NCBI RefSeq assembly: GCF_012927115.1
Contig: NZ_JABBFY010000001.1
Coordinates: 2,542,001-2,606,000 of the forward strand
DNA: 64,000 bases
Direction of reading: 5' to 3'
Source of the DNA: Sphingomonas sp. G-3-2-10
GTDB taxonomy: Bacteria; Pseudomonadota; Alphaproteobacteria; Sphingomonadales; Sphingomonadaceae
The notes beneath the pieces are model-generated. The model made no database searches. It was given only the letters and a program-made list of their open reading frames with translations, and was not told the origin of the DNA. How positions within the stretch are numbered: the stretch's first letter is position 1; every line of letters starts with the position of its first letter. Shown piece by piece: positions 52,231-58,914 of the stretch. The translations under genes were made by a program, and so were the position numbers.

Positions 52231-53115
52231 ATGACATACGATCCGAACAGCCAGCCCGCCGATTTCGACGCCGCACTGGAACTGCTGATGACCGACGGCT
52301 GGTGCGTCATTCCCAACGCGCTGTCGCGCGAGACTATCGGTGCGCTCGATGCCGATCTCGCACCGATCTACGAAGCCACGCCCTTTTGCGAAGGGGATTT
52401 CTATGGCGGGCGCACCAAACGGTTCGGAAGCCTGCTGAAGCGCTCGCCGCATGCCGCCGCCCTGGCGCAAGAGGCGCTGATCCTCGCCGTCACCGAAGCA
52501 GTGCTTTCGCCGTGGTGCGACACCATCCAGCTGAACCTGATGCAGGCGATCGCGCTGCATCCGGGAGCGCCCGCGCAGTTCCCGCACCGCGACCAGGACA
52601 TGTGGCAGGGAGTAAAAGGCGAGGTCGAGTATCTGGTCAACGTGATGTGGCCGTTGACCCCCTTCTCGGTCGAGAATGGCGGAACGATCATCTACCCGCG
52701 CAGCCACGGTAGCGAAGCGCTGAACGATTCGATGCCCGAGCGATCGGTCGTGGCCGAGTACGGCCCGGGCGACGCGTTTCTGTTCCTGGGATCGACACTG
52801 CACGGCGCCGGGGCCAACCGGAGTGCCGAAATCCGCAAGGCAGTGGTGGTGAGCTACTGCCTCGGGTGGCTAAAGCCCTATGAAAACCAGTGGCTCGCCT
52901 ATCCGCCCGCGGTCGCCCGCAACTTCTCTCCCGAACTCGCCGGCCTGATCGGCTATCGGCAGCACCGCCCGAACCTCGGCAATTATGAAGGCGTGTGCCC
53001 TTCGCTTCTCCTCACGGGCAACCTCCCAGAACATATCGGGGCGGTAGACGCTTTACGGCCCGATCAGATCGAGGCGGTCGCGGAGCACCGCACAAGCCAA
53101 GGCGCTGCCACATGA
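52231..53115 (+). CDS. Phytanoyl-CoA dioxygenase (PhyH) family 2-oxoglutarate/Fe(II) oxygenase
   Basis: 294 residues. The iron triad is visible as H119-x-D121 (FPHRDQDMW) and H191 (LHGAGANRS), with R202 for 2-oxoglutarate. luxI-luxR-phyH neighbourhoods have been noted in Novosphingobium and relatives, where PhyH's role is unknown. Here it also leads into the lasso cluster through gntR (ATGA overlap). It could act on the AHL, a fatty acid, or the lasso peptide; the sequence does not decide. Confidence 0.88.
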   Translation: MTYDPNSQPADFDAALELLMTDGWCVIPNALSRETIGALDADLAPIYEATPFCEGDFYGGRTKRFGSLLKRSPHAAALAQEALILAVTEAVLSPWCDTIQLNLMQAIALHPGAPAQFPHRDQDMWQGVKGEVEYLVNVMWPLTPFSVENGGTIIYPRSHGSEALNDSMPERSVVAEYGPGDAFLFLGSTLHGAGANRSAEIRKAVVVSYCLGWLKPYENQWLAYPPAVARNFSPELAGLIGYRQHRPNLGNYEGVCPSLLLTGNLPEHIGAVDALRPDQIEAVAEHRTSQGAAT

Positions 53116-53690
53116 GTCCGATCCAGGCGATGGAGCGCGGCTACGCGACCCTGAAGCAGATGCTGCGGGAGGGCCGGTACCCGCCAGGATCTCGTCTCGA
53201 AGCAAACCGCATCGCGGAGGAGCTTGGAGTCAGCATGACGCCGGTGCGCGATGTGCTTCATCGGCTGGTCGGCGAGCATTTGGTCGAGGCGAGCGCAGGA
53301 GAGGGGTTCCATGTCCCCCGGCTCAGCGAGGCGTCGCTGCGCGACCTCTACGAGTGGCATTCAGCGCTTGTCCTGATGGCGGTTCGGACCGCTCGCCATC
53401 CTCTCGTCGTGGACGAGCCGGACGACGCATCGATCGCGGCTAGAACGGCCCTGCTCTTCGAGCGCATTGGCGAGATGGCACCCAATCGCGAGATACGCTT
53501 GGCTATTTCAAGCGTCGGAGATCGCCTGCATCCGTTCCGAATAGTCGAATCGGAGGTTCTCGAACCGCTGATCGGCGAACTGGACGAGCTTGCCGAGATC
53601 GACAACGGACTTCAGCAAGCAATACGTCGCTATCATCTTCGCCGAATGAAAGTGGTTGCCGAGCTAATTCGCCGCAGGGAAGCGCCTTGA
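53112..53690 (+). CDS. GntR-family transcriptional regulator
   Basis: 192 residues from ATG 53112, overlapping the phyH stop. The N-terminal winged helix is clear: AMERGYATLKQMLREGRYPPG, RIAEELGVSMTPVRDVLHRL, VEASAGEGFHVPRLSEASLRDLYEW. The C-terminal helical domain is short for a typical FCD domain and lacks obvious metal-binding His. The lasso precursor operon begins 93 nt downstream, with three TTATAA elements between, so it probably controls the lasso genes. Confidence 0.88.
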   Translation: MSPIQAMERGYATLKQMLREGRYPPGSRLEANRIAEELGVSMTPVRDVLHRLVGEHLVEASAGEGFHVPRLSEASLRDLYEWHSALVLMAVRTARHPLVVDEPDDASIAARTALLFERIGEMAPNREIRLAISSVGDRLHPFRIVESEVLEPLIGELDELAEIDNGLQQAIRRYHLRRMKVVAELIRRREAP

Positions 53691-53700
53691 TCGCGCGTCC

Positions 53701-53730
53701 GATTATAATCGGATTATAAACTTCTTATAA
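53701..53730. promoter_or_regulatory. Triple TTATAA operator upstream of lasso precursor A1
   Basis: TTATAA occurs at 53703, 53714 and 53725, exactly 11 bp apart, so all lie on one face of the helix. The first is inside the palindrome GATTATAATC. This AT-rich patch in GC-rich DNA is a likely operator or promoter for the lasso operon, possibly bound by the upstream GntR protein. Confidence 0.6.
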
Positions 53731-53783
53731 CCGCCGGCATGGCGAATCTTCTCCTGGTCGCATTACGCGACTGGAGAATGACC

Positions 53784-53915
53784 ATGGACCGCGAAACCAA
53801 CGAAACCGTCGACCTGATCGATCTCGGCGTCGCCAGCGCCGAGACCCAGGGCGTGCTTGAGGGCAAGTATGACGGCCTCGGCCTCATCCCGCCGGCCGGC
53901 CTGTCGGACGACTGA
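53784..53915 (+). CDS. Lasso peptide precursor A1
   Basis: 43 residues from ATG 53784, which has GGAG seven bases upstream; ATG 53778 is too near it and would break the equal length shared with A2 and A3. Leader of 22 residues containing VDLIDLGVASAETQ with the Thr at -2, then a 21-residue core starting G23. Ring GVLEGKYD closes Gly1 to Asp8; the tail has GLGLIPP and ends AGLSDD. Too short for automatic ORF calling. Processed by B and C downstream. The GLSDD end recalls sphingonodin-type lasso peptides. Confidence 0.88.
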   Translation: MDRETNETVDLIDLGVASAETQGVLEGKYDGLGLIPPAGLSDD

Positions 53916-53922
53916 TCTGCAC

Positions 53923-53949
53923 GCCGGCCTGGCCTGACGCCGGGCCGGC
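53923..53949 (+). promoter_or_regulatory. Intergenic hairpin A1-A2
   Basis: 7-bp stem GCCGGCC/GGCCGGC with a 13-nt loop, 8 nt after the A1 stop. No U tract; a probable processing or attenuation element. Confidence 0.5.
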
Positions 53950-53991
53950 GCGTCAGCCGTCACCATACCCACGCACTCAGGGAGATTTCCC

Positions 53992-54123
53992 ATGCAAGAC
54001 GACAACAACCAAGCCTTCGATCTCCTGGATCTGGGCGCCGCCAGCGTCGAGACCAAGGGCGCTGTCGATGGCACGCATGACTTCATCGGGCTGATCATGC
54101 GCGAAGGCCTTTCGGACGACTGA
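53992..54123 (+). CDS. Lasso peptide precursor A2
   Basis: 43 residues, ribosome site AGGGAG. Leader includes FDLLDLGAASVETK (Thr -2), core begins G23. Predicted ring GAVDGTHD (Gly1-Asp8 isopeptide); Asp4 is too close for known ring sizes. The tail has FIGLIMRE and ends GLSDD. Shares with A3 a nearly identical upstream stretch (GGGAGATTT) and leader, indicating tandem duplication. Confidence 0.88.
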   Translation: MQDDNNQAFDLLDLGAASVETKGAVDGTHDFIGLIMREGLSDD

Positions 54124-54130
54124 CCGGTTG

Positions 54131-54156
54131 CACCGGCCGGGCAGTGCCGGCCGGTG
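54131..54156 (+). promoter_or_regulatory. Intergenic hairpin A2-A3
   Basis: Perfect 10-bp stem CACCGGCCGG/CCGGCCGGTG with a 6-nt loop, 7 nt after the A2 stop; the strongest of the three precursor hairpins. Confidence 0.6.
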
Positions 54157-54197
54157 CTGACTACCAGTTCGTCATCCACTCCGACGGGAGATTTTCC

Positions 54198-54329
54198 ATG
54201 CATAAAGACGATGACGAGTCCTTTGAACTCGTCGACCTGGGCGCTGTCAGCGTCGAAACCAAAGGCAGTTGCACCGGGATCTTCGAAGTCGTCGGCTACG
54301 TCCTTCCGCAAGGCCTTTCCGACGAATGA
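54198..54329 (+). CDS. Lasso peptide precursor A3 (Glu8 ring, Cys3)
   Basis: 43 residues, ribosome site GGGAG. Leader FELVDLGAVSVETK, core from G23. Predicted ring GSCTGIFE closes on Glu8 rather than Asp8 and contains an unpaired Cys3; the tail has VVGYVLPQ and ends GLSDE. G1, G5, G11 and the GLSD end are shared by all three cores. Confidence 0.87.
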   Translation: MHKDDDESFELVDLGAVSVETKGSCTGIFEVVGYVLPQGLSDE

Positions 54330-54337
54330 TCGCGCGC

Positions 54338-54372
54338 GCGGCCCGCTTCCGTGAACCGGCGTTGCGGGCCGC
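54338..54372 (+). promoter_or_regulatory. Intergenic hairpin between A3 and lasso B
   Basis: 9-bp stem GCGGCCCGC/GCGGGCCGC with a 17-nt loop, ending 16 nt before the B start. It may set the ratio of precursor to enzyme mRNA. Confidence 0.55.
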
Positions 54373-54388
54373 AAGGGCGTAGCCGGCT

Positions 54389-55045
54389 ATGCTTTGGCGC
54401 ATCCTCCCCCACGCGACAGCCTGTATCGCATCGGAAAAGCTGTTCGTTCTCGATGTGCGGCAGGACCGCTATTTCCGGGTTCCGACCACGTCCTCGGCGG
54501 ACATGCTGGAATGGCTGAACCGGAACTATGCGGGCACCCCTCCAAAGGCGGTCGTCGAGACGCTCAAGCGCGCGAAGATCCTTCGAGAGGGTGACGCCGA
54601 GCCTACCAACGCACTCAAAGATCGCGTCGTTGCTCCGGCTGGCTTGCTCCAGCCTGGGGCACACGTTCCCAGGAGCGGATTGTCTTTCGCAGTTGCGGTG
54701 CGGGTCGCCGCTACGCGCCTGTCGCTGCGCATGTTCTCGCTCAGCAGTATCCTAGCGGCTCGCCAGACCAGGACCCCGCTGCCGATGCGCGGCAACGCAC
54801 AGGCCGCGCTCGCCGAGGTCGAAGCGTTCGAACGTGCCCGCCGACTGGTGCCGATCGCACGGAATTGCCTGCTCGATTCGCTCGCGCTTGATCGCTGGCT
54901 CGAGCGCCGCGGCTTTGGGTCGCAACTGGTGTTTGGCATCCTGCCCGAACCATTCGGCGCGCATTGCTGGCTGCAGACACCCGAGGCCATTCTCAACGAC
55001 AGCTACGACCATGTGTCGAGCTTCACCCCAATTCTCGCGATATGA
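54389..55045 (+). CDS. Lasso peptide B protein (fused RRE and leader peptidase)
   Basis: 218 residues. The N-terminal 80 residues are a PqqD-like RRE (CIASEKLFVLDVRQDRYFRV, SADMLEWL) that binds the precursor leader. The C-terminal domain is the transglutaminase-like cysteine protease with C160 (RNCLLDSLAL), H192 (FGAHCWLQ) and D204 (LNDSYDHV). It cuts the leader after residue 22 so the core Gly1 amine is free. The fused form is usual in Proteobacteria. Stop overlaps the C start by ATGA. Confidence 0.92.
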   Translation: MLWRILPHATACIASEKLFVLDVRQDRYFRVPTTSSADMLEWLNRNYAGTPPKAVVETLKRAKILREGDAEPTNALKDRVVAPAGLLQPGAHVPRSGLSFAVAVRVAATRLSLRMFSLSSILAARQTRTPLPMRGNAQAALAEVEAFERARRLVPIARNCLLDSLALDRWLERRGFGSQLVFGILPEPFGAHCWLQTPEAILNDSYDHVSSFTPILAI

Positions 55046-56805
55046 ACAGGTCCGCTTTCCTCGCGTGCCTTGGGCACCCAGGCGCATCAATTTCTGATCG
55101 TCTTCGCTCCTTCACCGAAGCTCTGTGTGCATCCGGCATGGTTCAGTTGGCCGTTGGACCTGGCATCTGCGTACTGGGCGATCCGGCAGCATCTCACCTC
55201 ATCCTGCCTGACGCGCGTGGTGTGGTCTGGGGACACCTGTTCGATCGGCACGGCAGCACGAGGGTCACAGCCTTGGACAGGCGGGAAATCGCCGTCCCGT
55301 CCGACCTATTCGTAGAACGCTATTGGGGCGGATATGTCGCGATTCGCGACCTTGGCGATCGGATCGAAGTCCTTCGCGATCCGTCCGGCATGGTGTCATG
55401 CTATTACGCCGAAATAGACGGGGCGCATCTCCTTACCACTCGTCCCAACCTGCTGTTCGATCACGGACTGCTGAAGCCGGAAATCGACTGGACGATCGTC
55501 GCACAGTCGCTGGTCTACCGCGACCTTCGGCCCGCCCAGACGGCCTTGCGGGGTGTCAGCGAGCTACTGCCGGGAATCGTGCTTGAGATCCGCGATGATC
55601 AAGCGAGAAGCAGCTGCGCGTGGTCCCCGTGGCGGTTCGCAGATCCGGCGTCCCAGATGAAGGATGCTTCGTCGGCGATCACCGAGTTGCGCCGTGTGGC
55701 GACATCGACGCTGGGGGCGTGGGCCGATTGTTTTGAGCGGCCCTTGCTAGAAATCTCGGGCGGACTCGATTCCGCGATCGTCGCCGCTGGCTTGCGGACC
55801 GGCCGATCCGGCCTGGACTGCCTGACATTTGGCCCGGTGACCGGAGAGGCAAGCGAACTGCCTTGGGCGAGAGCCGTCGCTGAGCATCTCGCCTTCCCTC
55901 TCACCGAGATCGTGGCGGACGCGGCAACGATCGACATCGGCCAGAGCGATGCCCAGGCATTGCCGAGGCCCTGCGCCCGCGCTTTCGCTCAGGCGCTTGA
56001 TCGCCCGATCCAGGTACATGGACGCTCGATTGGAGCCGATGCCTTCCTGGGCGGGGGCGGAGGCGACAGCATGTTCTGCCTTCTCCACTCCGCTCTCCCG
56101 GTGATTGACCGATACAAGCATGAGGGGTTGAGCAAGGGCCTGTTCGAAACTGCTGCGGACATTGCCCAGCTCACGCGGACGAATATCTGGACGGTGCTGA
56201 GCGCCGCAATCAGACGGTCATGGCAACCCGGCTCGCCCATGCCGAGACCGATGACAAACGCGTTCGTCGCCCGGCACGTGTCTCAAGGGCTTCCGTGGCC
56301 CGCCGGAAATCCGTGGCTGGCTGCTCCGCCCGGCATATCGCCCGGAAAAAGACGGCATGTCTGGTCGATTGTCGGAATCCAGAACCACCTCGAAGGATTC
56401 GGCCGGGAGACGATCGCGCCATTTCTGGCGCCGCTGATGTCACAGCCGATCTTCGAAACCTGTCTCACAATTCCAAGCTGGCTCTGGTGCGCAGGCGGCA
56501 ACAACCGCGCGGTCGCGCGCGAGGCGTTTCGCGATGCTTTACCGGCGGCCGTTATCGACCGCCGGACCAAGGTCTCGTTCAACAGCCTCGCCTACCGGAT
56601 GATCAAGGCTAATCTCCCGGCCCTGCGTGCGATGCTATTGGAAGGATCTATCGCACGGGAAGGCCTGCTGGATGTTGAACGCGTGACCGCCTTCCTCAAC
56701 GGTACTTTCGCGGATGGGGATGCGCTTCCCGAGCTGATGGCACTTGTCGAAGTCGAAGCCTGGGTTCGATACTGGGAAGGGCGGTCACTTTGCGCCCCCG
56801 GTTGA
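55042..56805 (+). CDS. Lasso cyclase C protein (asparagine-synthetase-like)
   Basis: 587 residues from ATG 55042, coupled to B. An N-terminal glutaminase-like domain lacks the catalytic Cys2 (starts MNRSAF), as expected for lasso cyclases. The synthetase domain has the PPi loop SGGLDS at 239-244 followed by AIVAAGL. It adenylates the Asp8/Glu8 side chain and joins it to Gly1. The 3' end overlaps the convergent isopeptidase gene by 21 bp. Confidence 0.92.
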   Translation: MNRSAFLACLGHPGASISDRLRSFTEALCASGMVQLAVGPGICVLGDPAASHLILPDARGVVWGHLFDRHGSTRVTALDRREIAVPSDLFVERYWGGYVAIRDLGDRIEVLRDPSGMVSCYYAEIDGAHLLTTRPNLLFDHGLLKPEIDWTIVAQSLVYRDLRPAQTALRGVSELLPGIVLEIRDDQARSSCAWSPWRFADPASQMKDASSAITELRRVATSTLGAWADCFERPLLEISGGLDSAIVAAGLRTGRSGLDCLTFGPVTGEASELPWARAVAEHLAFPLTEIVADAATIDIGQSDAQALPRPCARAFAQALDRPIQVHGRSIGADAFLGGGGGDSMFCLLHSALPVIDRYKHEGLSKGLFETAADIAQLTRTNIWTVLSAAIRRSWQPGSPMPRPMTNAFVARHVSQGLPWPAGNPWLAAPPGISPGKRRHVWSIVGIQNHLEGFGRETIAPFLAPLMSQPIFETCLTIPSWLWCAGGNNRAVAREAFRDALPAAVIDRRTKVSFNSLAYRMIKANLPALRAMLLEGSIAREGLLDVERVTAFLNGTFADGDALPELMALVEVEAWVRYWEGRSLCAPG

Positions 56806-58914
56806 ACTCGCGGCCTCCCGCAACTTTTGCCAGCGCGCGATTTCGGCGGTGCGCGCCGGATCCGGCGAGACAATGCCGCGAAGCCAAAAATCGAACCAGT
56901 CGATATTGCGCTCATAGATTGCGAGGCGATGTGCCGGATGGCGCTTGGTGTGCCATTCGTCCGGGAACACGTACATCTCGACTGGCGCGCCATGGAATTT
57001 GAGGGCGGCATAGGCCTCTTGCGCCATGCGGAATTCTCCGTCGGGCAGGTGCATCAGCAACGGAACCCGGAGATGATCGGCGTTCACCGCGATGGACTGG
57101 GCTCTCCAGAACGCCCGGCCGTCGGTACCCGCGGCGGGATACCCCACTCCTTTGACGACATCGTTACCGTAGCCCGGACCGGCATTGAACGCGGCGTTGG
57201 GATCGTCGCAGCAGGTCGTGATGATTGCAGCCTTGAAGCGGGTCGAATTGTTCAGCGCGAACTGCACGGTGCTCGCCCCATCGCTCATCCCCGTGATCCC
57301 GATCCGTTCGGGGTCGATGGCGCCGCCAGCGATAGCAGCATCGATCCCGGCATCGAGCGCGGTGAAGATTCGCCGCCTGCCGGCCCAGTTCTTCACCTTG
57401 ACGCGCTGGGCCGACGTGTCGTCCGATTTCGCCGCTGCCTCGGCGGACTCCGGCGGCACCTGGAAGCTGAGCACGGCATAACCGCGCTCGGCGAGCAGAT
57501 GGATCGGATATTCGTCCCCCAAGCCGCCGCGCAAAAAGCCACGCGACATATATTGAACTATGATCAGGGGATGGCGCTCACCGGGCTTGTGCGAAGGAGG
57601 AAGCATCAGGTCGCCATACGTCCGCACGCCATCGCGATCGGTCCAATTCAGCCGCTCGAACTTGCCGATGCGCAACTGGGCAAATTCGGGGTTGGGATCG
57701 AACAGCGTCGAGCTGCGTCCGCTCGACGGATCGATCCGAACCAGGATTCTGGGGCGCGTGGCGGATTCCCGCGCGCAGACAAGGGCTCCGCCTGAAAGCC
57801 CGCACGACGGCAGCCAATCCTCTGTCTCGAACAAGCGACGTGGGCCAGCCTCCGACGCAACGCGCCATCGGTAGACGGCGCTGCGGCCGCCATTCACCGA
57901 ATTCGCAGCACGCAGAATCAGCAGCGTGCCAGGCGTGGACCACCACAGCCCGGCGACCGGCTCGCGACAAATCGCTCCGGTGCATGGAATGGCTTTACCC
58001 TTCGCCTCCACCCGCAGGAGCGTCGGCCCGCGGGGAAAGTCCACGCGTTCTATCGAGGACCATGCCCGGTCTCCCGCTGGCGATGCGGCGAAAGCCCTGG
58101 CGTCGGCTGGAGCGGCTGGTGCTCCACCATCCTTTATGAGCGCCGCTTCTTCTGCGGTGATGATCCGGGTTTCGCCGGTCGCGAGGTCGAGCGCATTGGT
58201 TTCGGTCGCAAGTGGCATCCGCGGCGTGGGCCGCGAATAGGCAACCGACCAGAAGCGCTCATCGTAAAGAAAGCCGGACCGTCCCTCGCGGTCGATCTCC
58301 GCAACACCAGCATCGAATGACCTGCGCGTCGTGAAGAGCAGGGATCGGCCGTCTGCGCTCCAGGCAAGGTTGCGCGGCTCCGTATCGAGCTCGGAAATCG
58401 CCTCGGCGGGCTTCCCGTCGAGGCGCACGCGCCAGATCTGGGTGCGACCGCCGTCGCGGCGAAGATAGGCAAGCGAAGTGCCGTCCGGCGACCAGATCGG
58501 CGGGTCGGTCAGCGGCAACCCGCTGGGTACGCCCGATACGCCATAGGGGTCGGTCATTGCATGGATGAACTCCCCGCCGACATCGAGCAGACGGGGAGCC
58601 GTCACCCCATCCAGAGGGACGAGCAGCACTCCGAAGCAATAACCGTCGGCATCCGGATCGGCTCGCCTGAGAAGTACCGCAGCGGACCGGCCGTCGGGGG
58701 AGAGGCTGAAGGAAGGCTTCCGGGCGCCATCATCCACCCTTCCGAAGTCGCGCAACGCTATCAGGTCGCGCGCAGTAATGGCGCGCTGGCCTGTTGCCGC
58801 CCCGAGGGGAGGCGGCAACAGGCGCTCGCTGCAGGCCGCAGGCGTAGCGTGCGCCGCTCCGGTCCAGCAGGAGACAAGGATGAAAGCGGTCGTGCCGAGC
58901 AGGCGCTTCACCAT
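56785..58914 (-). CDS. Lasso peptide isopeptidase (S9 prolyl-oligopeptidase family)
   Basis: 709 residues with a signal peptide (MVKRLLGTTAFILVSCWTGAAHA). A beta-propeller (about 50-420, WSPDGTSLAYLRRDGG) precedes the hydrolase domain with nucleophile S544 (TGMSDGAS), D625 (HLPDGEFRM) and H655 (DEWHTKRHP). This is the architecture of the AtxE2-type enzymes that hydrolyse the ring isopeptide bond and linearise the cognate lasso peptide. Periplasmic. Start overlaps the receptor stop by 7 nt. Assignment to lasso peptides rests on context with the A/B/C genes. Confidence 0.88.
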   Translation of the reverse strand: MVKRLLGTTAFILVSCWTGAAHATPAACSERLLPPPLGAATGQRAITARDLIALRDFGRVDDGARKPSFSLSPDGRSAAVLLRRADPDADGYCFGVLLVPLDGVTAPRLLDVGGEFIHAMTDPYGVSGVPSGLPLTDPPIWSPDGTSLAYLRRDGGRTQIWRVRLDGKPAEAISELDTEPRNLAWSADGRSLLFTTRRSFDAGVAEIDREGRSGFLYDERFWSVAYSRPTPRMPLATETNALDLATGETRIITAEEAALIKDGGAPAAPADARAFAASPAGDRAWSSIERVDFPRGPTLLRVEAKGKAIPCTGAICREPVAGLWWSTPGTLLILRAANSVNGGRSAVYRWRVASEAGPRRLFETEDWLPSCGLSGGALVCARESATRPRILVRIDPSSGRSSTLFDPNPEFAQLRIGKFERLNWTDRDGVRTYGDLMLPPSHKPGERHPLIIVQYMSRGFLRGGLGDEYPIHLLAERGYAVLSFQVPPESAEAAAKSDDTSAQRVKVKNWAGRRRIFTALDAGIDAAIAGGAIDPERIGITGMSDGASTVQFALNNSTRFKAAIITTCCDDPNAAFNAGPGYGNDVVKGVGYPAAGTDGRAFWRAQSIAVNADHLRVPLLMHLPDGEFRMAQEAYAALKFHGAPVEMYVFPDEWHTKRHPAHRLAIYERNIDWFDFWLRGIVSPDPARTAEIARWQKLREAASSTGGAK

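Noticed and set aside
53778..53915. Longer A1 precursor from the ATG at 53778
   Set aside because: The Shine-Dalgarno GGAG would be only one base away; ATG 53784 gives proper spacing and the same 43-residue length as A2 and A3.
53763..54374. 203-residue minus-strand frame across the lasso precursors
   Set aside because: It is antisense to three precursor genes with matched leaders and ribosome sites; no family features.
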